Part shown: piece by piece, positions 26,067 to 37,033 of the stretch | Numbering within the stretch: the stretch's first letter is position 1 | Layout of the letters: each line of letters starts with the position of its first letter | From: Acanthaster planci | Lineage: Eukaryota; Echinodermata; Asteroidea; Valvatida; Acanthasteridae | Direction of reading: 5' to 3' | DNA: 45,239 bases | NCBI RefSeq assembly: GCF_001949145.1 | Contig: NW_019091386.1 | Coordinates: 1,416,227-1,461,465, forward strand | Made by a program: the position numbers and the translations under genes | Notes under the pieces: generated by a model | Databases searched by the model: none | The model's input: the letters and a program-made list of their open reading frames with translations, nothing else | What the model was told of the DNA's origin: nothing

Positions 26067-27698
26067 AGGAATATATATCAAACACAACTTTATATACACA
26101 TATAACATTCAATTTAAAGATACCTAAAATATTAGATCCCTACTGTATTTCAGGGTGCTGTTCAAAGATCTCCTACAGGATCATATTTTGTCTTGCTCAT
26201 ATATTGAATTTCTTACGAAAATGTACTTCAGTTGCACCTTGGCTGATGTTTTTTCTATTGCTGTACATGTACTGGCATACAGTGATGATACTTTTTGATG
26301 AACTGGTGTTCTGTATGCTTTTAAAAACTATCTCGCGGGGAAATTTTCACGGTAATCTGTATAAAGGTCCTTCAAAATCAATGATTTTTAAACATTTGTT
26401 TAACTAAAATTTAACAGTCCATAAGGATATTTCTACCATAAGAGCAACGCTACAACTTACTTCCGTTAATTAAAGATCCCCACCCACACTAATTTACAGC
26501 AACTCTAAGCAACATAACTATACTTTTTTGAGGATCCCGGTGTATTGATATGCGATTCATTTAGTATTACCATTAATTTAAACCTACGCTGGAGCAGTTA
26601 CTGTTCTTTCTTTGTGTGTATGATTCATACTTTCTACCCCGTTGAAGCGACCTTCAAGGAATTATGGACATCGTGAAGAATTCGGACGATTTGCGTGTAC
26701 ATACATGTGGAACAACATCGACCCGCTGTAGTTACAAGAACCTATATCAGTGATTCATGAGAAATGAATGGCAGCGATTGTATGAATGCAATGTCACTGT
26801 AACTCCCTTGGTATCACTTACAAAAAAAGGTCTGGAACTTTCTCATTTAACATTTTCTTTAATTTATATTTCACAGAAACGTACTCTAAAGGCACGCTTT
26901 GGGTGAATCACGCATGGAATCTGTTAAGACCCGAAACTTCTCAAAAGCAGTCTGAACGTTTGGAAATAACTTGCGAGCACTGCACTGAGCAGTGTATACT
27001 GCCGCTTCAAATTATAATGACAGCATTCAACACAATCGAATGGTCGTCCTTAGGATAAAATTTAGAGATATTGTCGAATGAATTATTAAAATCGACTTAT
27101 TTCAACTATAGTTTCACGTGGGCGTCATGAGGGCCAGCTGAAGCCAACCTGATCAGGAATTGGAATGGCATATTTCAAAGCAATGAAAACAAACTTCAAA
27201 CAAGTATGACAAAACTCGACACAATATTTTTGACATCCGGGTGACAAAAATAATTTATTCTTCCCCTTAACATGTATTTTTCCGTCTTTCAGTATATAGT
27301 ACAACATCATTTACATATAAGTATCATTTACATCAGATCTTTTACATTGATTACATCATAAAACAAAGATTCTTGGTAAAGAACAGCAAATGTGTCTATA
27401 TAATGTTGAAATTGTATAATACTCAGGCATGGTTCAGCGATTGGAATGGATTTCACCGTCTTCTCTGCAGAAGACTTTAAATCAGTACAGTTCAGGACCC
27501 ACGAATCAACAGAATCGACTGTTCCAAACCAACGGTACCTTGATTCTTTCGATTCAACAGACCTGTCTCTGTCTGATTTGACTTCCAAAACAGACCACCA
27601 CAAGGCACATTTTTTTTAATTTTCTGTGTGTACTTCGATCGCACATCCCCAAAAGTGATGGCTGCATGCTTGACGACTGATAATCGGTTCAAACGTCA

Positions 27699-27718
27699 AC
27701 ACACACACGCACACACAC
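27699..27718. repeat. (CA)n microsatellite, interrupted
   Basis: AC dinucleotides with one G interruption. Confidence 0.85.
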
Positions 27719-28274
27719 CCATGTCTGCTACATAAAACAGCGTACCCATAACTGCAGCATTTCTAACTGACATCCAAAATTAAAAACATCCAAAATGAGC
27801 TGGGTACCGACAAATCTCTGAGCAAAATAATCTGCAAAAAGCACTTTTTTATTTCCCATTTATCTTATCTTTTAAGTGATACAGAAACTAAAGTGAAATG
27901 TTATATTAAAACACTGACAAGTGATCTACAGTGCGGAAGTAGTTTCGGGAAAAGAGCTTACACGTGGTCAATTATCAAACGAAAATGCAAAACGGATGGC
28001 TGAAAATAAAAATAAATCCCGAACCTGCAGGCTGCTTTACTTTGTTTACAAACGTACAAACGAAAGCGACTTAAGTATCTGAACCTGTCATTCTTACAAT
28101 TGGTGGTAATTGCGTGTTACATTATAGGTCTCAACCAACGTGGAAGCCTGCTCCCAGTTAGAGAATACTCTGACATCAATTTTTTCAAGCAATCCTGATG
28201 CACTGTTAGACGATTACTTACGGAGATAAACCATAAAATGGCGACATACATCATCAACCGAGAGTTCTGCGTAA

Positions 28275-28316
28275 GGTTTCTGGACGTTCCCAAATGGTTT
28301 CTGGACGTTCCCAAAT
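28275..28316. repeat. perfect tandem duplication of 21 bp
   Basis: Two identical adjacent copies (28275-28295, 28296-28316) beginning GGTTTCTGGACG and ending CCCAAAT. The unit length is a multiple of three. It lies about 100 bases beyond the predicted egr poly(A) site, so it is probably not in the mature mRNA. Confidence 0.9.
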
Positions 28317-28399
28317 GTCAAGTTATCTTTCTGTTTTTAAATAACGTTTTACCAACGAAACACTGGGCAGGTGAACATGCAAAACCCCAAAGGTATCGC

Positions 28400-29127
28400 A
28401 AAATGATCCGAGCAATAGTTTTTTATTCAACATGCTAAAAGTGTTTTTTCTTAATGTAAATACATGTAGTCTTTTTGATTATACATCATTACCAATAATG
28501 GTTATAAGAGAGTGCTTTATACGCGTGCATTGCTATAATGTTTCTGTCACGAGGAATGTGAATTTCAGTGCTCAAAAACCAGGAAGATTTCGAACACCGA
28601 GAGGCTCCTGTGACATTTTAGTTTAAATCAAAAGCCGTGAATACCCCCAATAAGAGCTTGATTTAATAATTACAGAATGCTAAATACTAAGTGTGACAAG
28701 AAACACCAGAAAGAAAAGGTTCGATGTCTACGAGCGACAAAAAGACAAAGAACATTAAATTACTTTGCACCAACAATTGAGCATTTTAAGTGCTAGTTTC
28801 TACCATCAGCAAGTTGGTCCCAAGAAAGTGTGCTTCGAGTTAAAATTCTGTATACATTTTGTACACATCCATACAATTCCGCATTTCCTTACGCCACACC
28901 GTTAAACGCTCATTAAAAATATAAAGGTTAGTCCGTTTCTTATTATTGTCAATCACCGAAAGAGGGAAACTTGATTTGTGTCTTGACAATATTTTGCTGA
29001 ATACAAAGAACAGCCGGTTTATCTTGAACTGTTATGCTTGCAATTAGATATATTGGAGGTTATAAAGAGTTTTCAAAGTATTTTTGGCCAGTCAGACCAG
29101 CCGTACAGGGTGCGCCAGATTTACTGA

Positions 29128-29133
<6 letters not shown>
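28400..29133 (-). other. egr: predicted egr 3' UTR with AU-rich motifs
   Basis: From the stop codon to the predicted cleavage site. Four AUUUA pentamers occur on the mRNA strand (28760-28756, 28685-28681, 28628-28624, 28461-28457). A weaker ATTAAA signal at 28667-28662 offers an earlier end. Below 28400 the transcribed strand becomes G/T-rich (TTTGGGGTTTTGCATGTT), as expected of a downstream element. Confidence 0.5.
28422..28427 (-). terminator. poly(A) signal AATAAA for egr
   Basis: TTTATT on the plus strand, AATAAA in the direction of egr transcription. It is the first canonical signal after the stop, about 710 bases downstream, and is followed by a G/T-rich tract. Confidence 0.5.
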
Positions 29134-31381
<2,248 letters not shown>

Positions 31382-31613
31382 CTGTAAAGTTTGGCAGATC
31401 CCCTTGTTCGCAATCGATGAACAGATCAGTGTTTGGCACTGCCATGGGGTTGGGAAGTGCCCTGGCGAATTCGTCGCTGACTGCTGATGGAAATGACTTT
31501 GATCCAAAGAACGACTGGTTGATGTAACTCGTGTCAAATTGACTTAGCGCAGCCTGGGAAAGGGTGTCCAAATCCATTCGCATTTCGCCGGATTTTTGTT
31601 GTTTCTTGCTCAT
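31382..31613 (-). CDS. egr: Egr transcription factor, coding exon 1 (residues 1-77 plus first base of codon 78)
   Basis: N-terminal part of the Egr protein. It starts with MSKKQQKSGEMRMDLDTLSQ and ends ...GDLPNFT before the donor ACAG|GTGTGT (intron GT at 31381-31380). The first base of a Gly codon is left over, so the intron is phase 1; joining to exon 2 restores GGC (Gly78) and AAC (Asn79) and keeps frame. An in-frame TAA at 31628-31626 lies five codons upstream, so this ATG is the first possible start. Its context is poor (C at -3, A at +4); Met11 has a better one (G at -3). After a short basic start the segment is rich in Ser, Phe and acidic residues, as in transactivating N-termini, but I see no named domain. 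The family assignment rests on exon 2 and on correct splicing. Confidence 0.85.
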
Positions 31614-31681
31614 ACGGTCCTGCAGTTATCACAAGTGCACGACGAACACAAGGCGTCGAAAAAAAAATGACCACAGAGCAT
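31610..31681 (-). other. uORF3 in egr leader, stop overlaps egr start (23 codons)
   Basis: ATG at 31681-31679, stop TGA at 31612-31610, overlapping the main ATG at 31613-31611 as ATGA. The peptide begins MLCGHFFFDALCSSC and is Cys-rich. Both the uORF and the main start have weak contexts. Such an overlap is expected to affect egr translation by termination-reinitiation or by competition; this is inference. Confidence 0.4.
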
Positions 31682-31774
31682 AAAGAACTCATAGACCTCG
31701 GAAAATATTAAAGCAAGTCCCAACGACAGAACGACTATTTCCGATGTTCATCGAGAAGTGCCGAAGTGTGGAAT
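31614..31774 (-). other. egr: predicted egr 5' UTR with three upstream AUGs
   Basis: Leader inferred from the TATA/initiator pair. It contains ATG codons starting at 31751, 31692 and 31681 (reading downwards). The first opens a 20-codon uORF whose TGA overlaps the second ATG. The second frame runs past the egr start out of frame. The third opens a 23-codon uORF whose TGA overlaps the egr ATG (ATGA). It also has a T9 run on the mRNA strand (31667-31659). Confidence 0.6.
31689..31751 (-). other. uORF1 in egr leader (20 codons)
   Basis: ATG at 31751-31749, stop TGA at 31691-31689. The stop shares bases with the ATG at 31692-31690. The peptide begins MNIGNSRSVV and resembles nothing I know. If the transcript starts at 31774, this AUG lies only about 23 bases from the cap and may often be bypassed. 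Confidence 0.4.
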
Positions 31775-31804
31775 GATTACGCTTCGACTTGCTCGGTATA
31801 TTTA
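31770..31804 (-). promoter_or_regulatory. egr core promoter: TATA-like box and initiator
   Basis: On the minus strand TAAATATA lies at 31804-31797 and an initiator TCATTCC (fits YYANWYY) at 31776-31770. The presumed +1 A at 31774 is exactly 30 bases from the first base of the TATA-like box, the standard spacing. Confidence 0.65.
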
Positions 31805-31833
31805 TTCATTTTTCATTCATCCCTCTGCGCGGT

Positions 31834-31843
31834 CCATATTAGG
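31834..31843. promoter_or_regulatory. serum response element (CArG box), proximal
   Basis: CCATATTAGG fits CC(A/T)6GG exactly and has the same core as the c-fos SRE. It sits at about -60 to -69 from the predicted start. SRF with ternary complex factors binds such boxes in vertebrate EGR1 and FOS promoters. Confidence 0.75.
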
Positions 31844-31874
31844 GTGGCTATAGAATGACGACAAATGAATAGAT

Positions 31875-31882
31875 TGACGTCA
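31875..31882. promoter_or_regulatory. cAMP response element (CRE)
   Basis: Perfect palindromic TGACGTCA at about -101 to -108, with an extra TGACG half-site at 31856-31860. CREB/ATF binding is the expected role; pairing SRE and CRE is typical of immediate-early genes. Confidence 0.7.
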
Positions 31883-32200
31883 GCAATTCAGGTCATCACT
31901 ATAGAGACCGGTGGTGTGCTTTCAGGCAAGGTTGTGGGTTCGCCGATTTTAATGAAGAGACTGCGATCAAGTAGCACCTACTTTACTAGGGAGCTGCAAT
32001 CAATTTCCACCTATGGGTGATCGATTTAAAGAAAATGAGTTTATTTACTCAATGTTTATACACAAGATTTTCACTCTTCTGTTTCAAATAATTCAAACCG
32101 GTGGTGCTTTACGATCCCGCACTTCTTCACACCCCTACAACCTGGAACCTAATGGAATCGACCATCACGGCGGCTCAATCGGTAGTTCGGATCTCCGGCA

Positions 32201-32214
32201 ACTTCCAAATATGG
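32201..32214 (-). promoter_or_regulatory. distal CArG box fused to an Ets site
   Basis: Read on the minus strand this is CCATATTTGGAAGT: a perfect CArG box (32214-32205) whose GG continues into GGAAGT, an Ets/TCF core. It lies about 430-440 bases upstream of the predicted start. Another Ets site, CGGAAGT, is at 32257-32251. Confidence 0.65.
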
Positions 32215-32250
32215 TGAGGAGTTCCTTTCGTAAGCAAGCCGAGTCTTATT

Positions 32251-32257
32251 ACTTCCG
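32251..32257 (-). promoter_or_regulatory. Ets-type site CGGAAGT
   Basis: ACTTCCG on the plus strand, complement CGGAAGT, 37 bases upstream of the distal CArG/Ets composite in the direction of egr transcription. It is likely part of the same SRF/TCF module. Confidence 0.45.
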
Positions 32258-34148
32258 ACTAATTTGCATGACATTGCAACGTCATCGAGTATATGCCACG
32301 CCTGGATAAACAATCCGAAGATCAACGAACAGGTCCGACTGGGCTTCGGTTCCTGGGAATCGCTAGGCACAACTGAATAGTAAACAGAGGCAGCTTTGAT
32401 ACTACAAGTTCACGTGGCGAGAGTTTGCATTAACCCCCATTATGCTAAGTGTATTCAATTCCTGGTAAAAAAAACCTTGCCTTTTTCTGTAAGCGTGCTG
32501 CGATATGGTGGTCGTTGTTTTCAGTGCACAGGACGAACACTGCCAGTGTATTCCTGTTACTACAGTTACACAATTCTCGTGACCTGAAATACCATCTGGT
32601 CTCCTCTGACATGATTTTCGTGGACCTGTTTTTGGGGGGCATTGCAGCCAGTGCTTCTGAGGCTGCAAATGGCGTCCCGGTGGATAATCAGGATTCGGGC
32701 CGGCATGGTAAGCTGTTGTTATTTTGTCGTGTGTATTATCAACGTGCATGCTTATCTTTGTCCCGCCATGATGCGTGTGACCGTCAGGGGCAGCTAAAAT
32801 AGTCGCACCGACCATTTATCGAATATATTTTTTTATCAGTCTGCATGTGTGCATTTCCCTTCCCGTATGCTACACGCTTTAAAATTCCTGATCTGAAGCT
32901 GCGTTCATTTCACCAAACAGAGACGATTCAGCTTCAGAAGTAATGAGTAAAACTAAAAGAATACACTCCTTTTCTTTGATATTTTTAGCAAAACTTTTAT
33001 CCTGTCATTTCAATAATTCAGTCGATCGATGCTCATTAGTTTTTTTTATGCTTATTCAGTGTACTTGCAAATGTATACCGGTACCCTAGGATTTTATGTA
33101 CTAAACAGCAGGCAAATGCTTAATACCAATTTTTAAAAAGTCGACAAAACTACAGCTCAATGTCCGCTCACATTTGTCACTGTTGGAAAAGATCTGGTGA
33201 TTTAAGGAATAATTTAGTGTAACCTGCACCAACGAAAGTGATTAATAATATTTAGTGGTAAACTTTGGTCTCCAGGAGTATTGCTAAGTGAGTCATGAGT
33301 TTGTGCGGCAGCTAAGGAAATCCCTGTTGTAGCAGCGAATGGTATGCGTCACAACCTCAGTCCTGAAGAGTTTAATGTGTGACTTCCCCCTCAGTCATGC
33401 TCTGAGCCTGTCAGCAGTACTATTATGTACATGTGCATGCAACCAATAATATTTCAAAAGTTCTAAACTCTTTACACCTGAGAGACCTGCATGGACTGAT
33501 TTCTCCAGCATTTTCTGCGATTGCCTTAAGGCATCACCGTGAGTGAATGACCAATTACAAATTGTCACCTTTCACCCGTTTTTGAATGGTAATGTGCATG
33601 CATCATTGCAAAGACATGCCTCGCTGTTTTTGTTTTTAATTTTATCTTACAAAAAACTAGGCATACTGGTACCAGGTCAAAATAATCTGGATATTGCTAA
33701 CATAAGATTTTAATCTACAATCTTGACGTTTTTGTGGGCAATGCAAAAATATTGGTGGTTCCATTTGCCTCGCCACCAGGACTATCGACTTCATCAAACA
33801 AGATAAACGAAATCTCGAGGACGACGACCTATCAACTACATCAAACAGATCAGAAAAAAATGACTTAGGGCAATCCCAAACCACAACCTGTCTAACTAAG
33901 TTCAGCACGTACCAACATGGACATACTACCTGTCTACGTACACTTTCCTGTCCATTGCGTATGGTACCATGAATTAGTTATGGTTCCGTCTGTGGTTTAC
34001 TTGGATCGTGAGGACAAAACTAGACCTGATATATGACCCGGAACTTCCCTGTTTCTGACTGCACTAGAACCACATAAGCGGAATTTCCCCTGACAGTATA
34101 ATCCATGCACAGGACAGGACATGTCATGTCCACCATAGAATACCGAGC
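32258..34148. other. egr upstream DNA, no gene recognised
   Basis: An AP-1-type TGAGTCA lies near 33289. ORFs on both strands at 32.4-32.8 kb overlap one another and show no domain. Confidence 0.55.
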
Positions 34149-34186
34149 ATGTACAGTACTGTCATGTACAATGTACTGTACATGTG
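34149..34186. repeat. CATGTACAGTAC inverted repeat
   Basis: Twelve-base arms CATGTACAGTAC and GTACTGTACATG around a 13-base spacer that itself holds CATGTACA. It starts a cluster of TGTACATG-type words extending to about 34250. Confidence 0.7.
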
Positions 34187-34919
34187 CATCTGTCTACCGT
34201 ACACGTACCGTAAATAGGCCTACATGTACAGTACTTGCCCATGTAAATGTACATTTTATAAGCGCAACGTGACCTTCGTTGTGGTTTCCCATATCCCTAC
34301 ATCAGGTATGCAAATCAATTATCTGAGATCTACATGCAGGCCTACAATGGCCTTGGGATGTTGACTAGGCGCTGCAGGTTGGTCTGATTCGCATACACGG
34401 GTGTACTTTGGATTACATATCGTCAAAATCGAAATTCACATTTTAGTTTGCCCATTATTTTCATTTAACCTCAATGAATATGTCAAAAGATCGTCTCCTC
34501 AACTGACGTTTGTAATGGATGGGAACTTAGTTGCCAATATTTATCACAAAAATGTGTCCGATGACTCAATTTTTTATCCTCAATAGATATTAAAATTCAC
34601 TGCTAAAGTGTAATTTTCCACTTGATGTGAATTGGTTTTTAAAAAAGAGTCATGAAAACTAAGATGCTTTGGCGTATGAGTAGCATTTTATGTTGTAACT
34701 ACAAGTTACGGAATGGTACACATTCTGCGGGAGATTGTGGTGTGCATCGCTTATAACACATTACGTTGTTTGTATGTTAAAAACATCTACACACAACTTG
34801 ACTACACATGTGTAATGTGAATAAATAGAAGGTCACTGCCCCCACGGATTCAAAGCAGCCGGTTAAACCTTAGCAGCGAAGACTCTTTTGTACCGTTATA
34901 TGTAAATTAATTATAAACC

Positions 34920-35330
34920 ACAAAGTGGTGTCCCGTCCCCTCCCCTGCCGGTAACGCTTGTAAGCTCCCCAATCTAATTGTTAAGTCTAAACAAACAGCC
35001 AAGCCCTCCCCTCCCCCCGAAATTCCAAACCACATCTGAACATGCCGCGAAATTCTTTTGCGGTTGACAGTTCCGCGCAGCGACCCACTTTCCCACATTC
35101 CTGGCCTGGCATGGCCCTAGCAACCATTCATGGAATTCACAACACACCAAAACACTCCGGGTTCAACGGGCGATCACTGCGGGACCGTTCACGCTTGTGC
35201 AACTTCCCATTCAGCCCGTGGAATTCTTTGGAAATTTCGAGGCCGCCCTATCAACGAAGGGGAAAAGTGCTGAAGACGATTTGGTCGAGTCGGAAAATTT
35301 TACGGCAATCTCTGTAATGTTGGAACATAA
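34920..35330. promoter_or_regulatory. GC-rich candidate enhancer about 3.3 kb upstream of egr
   Basis: C-rich tracts resembling Sp/KLF sites (CCCCTCCCC twice, 34925-35020) are followed by a CpG-bearing block. It includes an RFX-like GTTGCTAGGG on the minus strand (about 35116-35126), a perfect TEAD-type AGGAATGT (complement of ACATTCCT near 35096) and further GGAATT words. It stands out from the flanking AT-rich DNA. A 91-codon plus ORF here (35042-35317) shows no domain and I do not call it a gene. Confidence 0.3.
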
Positions 35331-36190
35331 TCACCGTATTTTATGACGGAAAACACAGCTCCAAGGGTAAGACAAATTCTCTCCCCTTTTTGTTATTCGT
35401 ACAATATTGAGAATAAAATGCACAGTCAAACGAGATACATTGGGAGTCGCATGCAAGCTGTTCTTGAATTTTCTTTGTGAAATGTATGCGTGCCACTGAG
35501 GGAATTCAGTTCCAAATCACATTAGAATCGAATCAAATGCTTTAGGTAGCACTCTGAAATATGTAGTGTAGGCCTATATGAATTTAATCAAATATACATT
35601 TAAAGGTAACATGACCTTAGCGCTTGGTGAATATCCAATAGATCTTGCGTACAACTAAGAGAGTTTAAACGTGTTGCAGTGTTAGTTTTCAAAGACAGCT
35701 GATGTTTGCCAACATGGTTTCACATTTCTGCAATTCTTTGGATCAAGAGAATATCAGTAATCATTTACCAAGTACTCTTTAAATTGAACCACATTTCTGT
35801 TGAATACACAACAAGTGAAGAGCAAAATATATAGAAGCAAATGTCAATTTTGTGAATGGCTTGCCGGGAATCTGGCAGTATTTACTGGCAGTTTTCAGAT
35901 GAAGACAAATATTTGAAGGAAATCTGACGACAAAAGACTTTCCTGCAATGCTTGAATATAAACCTAACAAATTCCAAGTACCTCGGATGAAAATAGGTTA
36001 TTTTGAGAGCAAAGAAAGAATTAAATACACAAGGCAATTCCACAGAAGATGATATTCCTTTGGACGACGAGTTCCATAAACGTCAGCAGCCCCTGATTTG
36101 ATATTCAGCACTGAATACATGCAAAAGATATTAAGCTGCAGTATGCCCATAGGAATGAAGACGCTGTGCTCTCAAGATGGTGCTATGAAT

Positions 36191-36213
36191 AGCACACACA
36201 TACACACACACAC
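36191..36213. repeat. (CA)n microsatellite 1
   Basis: CACACACATACACACACACA-type run. Confidence 0.85.
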
Positions 36214-36283
36214 AGGCCTGTGCCTACTCATTTTAGAGCCTGACAAAAATAGCTCTAGAGACAAGATAGTGGCTCCCCCTCTC

Positions 36284-36313
36284 GCACACACACATACAGG
36301 CATACAAGCACAC
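36284..36313. repeat. (CA)n-rich tract 2
   Basis: CACACACACATACAGG followed by imperfect CA repeats, about 90 bases from the first tract. Confidence 0.75.
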
Positions 36314-37012
36314 AAAAAAGGGCTGTCCCTGTAGTTCCACTACTGCGACATTGTTGGCTGCATCTCTGCACCCAGATGGCTATTTCGTCATGTTTGTGGA
36401 GAATGGCGTATCGACGTAAAACGCCTCGGTCCCCAGGTCTTTTACATCACACATGGCATCAATATAGAAAGGAAAGTGTAAATCTGCCGAAAAGACAACA
36501 AAAATAGGCTTTGAACCCATCTGGACATACATGAATGGTCCTGACTGCAACTATTTTAAAGCAAGCTGGCCAAAAATAAATGTCCCCATTTAAAATAAAT
36601 ACCTAAATACGGCTGGACTTTGGAATTAATTGCAGATACCCCTTTCTAATCACCTCCACATCATATTTTTGCACAATGGGGTACTTTGACGTAAAATGGA
36701 GTTAATGTTTGAAAATTAATTACCACCTGGCCTGCATCTGCGATATCTGGAGTTATTTTGAGATGCTTTGTTTTCCTGGTCCTATTTTTACTACTGTTCA
36801 TCCTGTCAGTGAGATTACTAATCAACTTAATTGATTTTTGCCATCTTATAGATAACTGCATATACTTTGCGTGGATGCCGTTGCAGATGCATGGTGTTAC
36901 CAAAATTGCAAAATAAAATAGCCAAATTGTTGCGAAACACTGTGCAATATGAAAGTTCACATATGGAATCCATGCTGTTAAACATCAAATTTGCATTTAT
37001 GAGGTTTCCCCT

Positions 37013-37033
37013 TCCCCCCCAAAAAAAAAAAAA
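37013..37033. repeat. homopolymer C-run and A-run
   Basis: A C-run passes directly into about 13 A residues. There is no AATAAA upstream on this strand, so it looks like a simple repeat rather than a retroposon tail. Confidence 0.8.

Larger units (their letters stand above)
22489..28274. other. gene-free AT-rich DNA downstream of egr
   Basis: Apart from the inverted repeats and the CA tract listed separately, only short ORFs of chance type are present. TACATGTA occurs near 22.6 and 26.3 kb and TAGGCCTA at 24834-24841. Confidence 0.6.

Noticed and set aside
36661-36960. 99-codon minus-strand ORF with a signal-peptide-like start
   Set aside because: The hydrophobic N-terminus alone is weak evidence; no other feature of a secreted protein gene is present.
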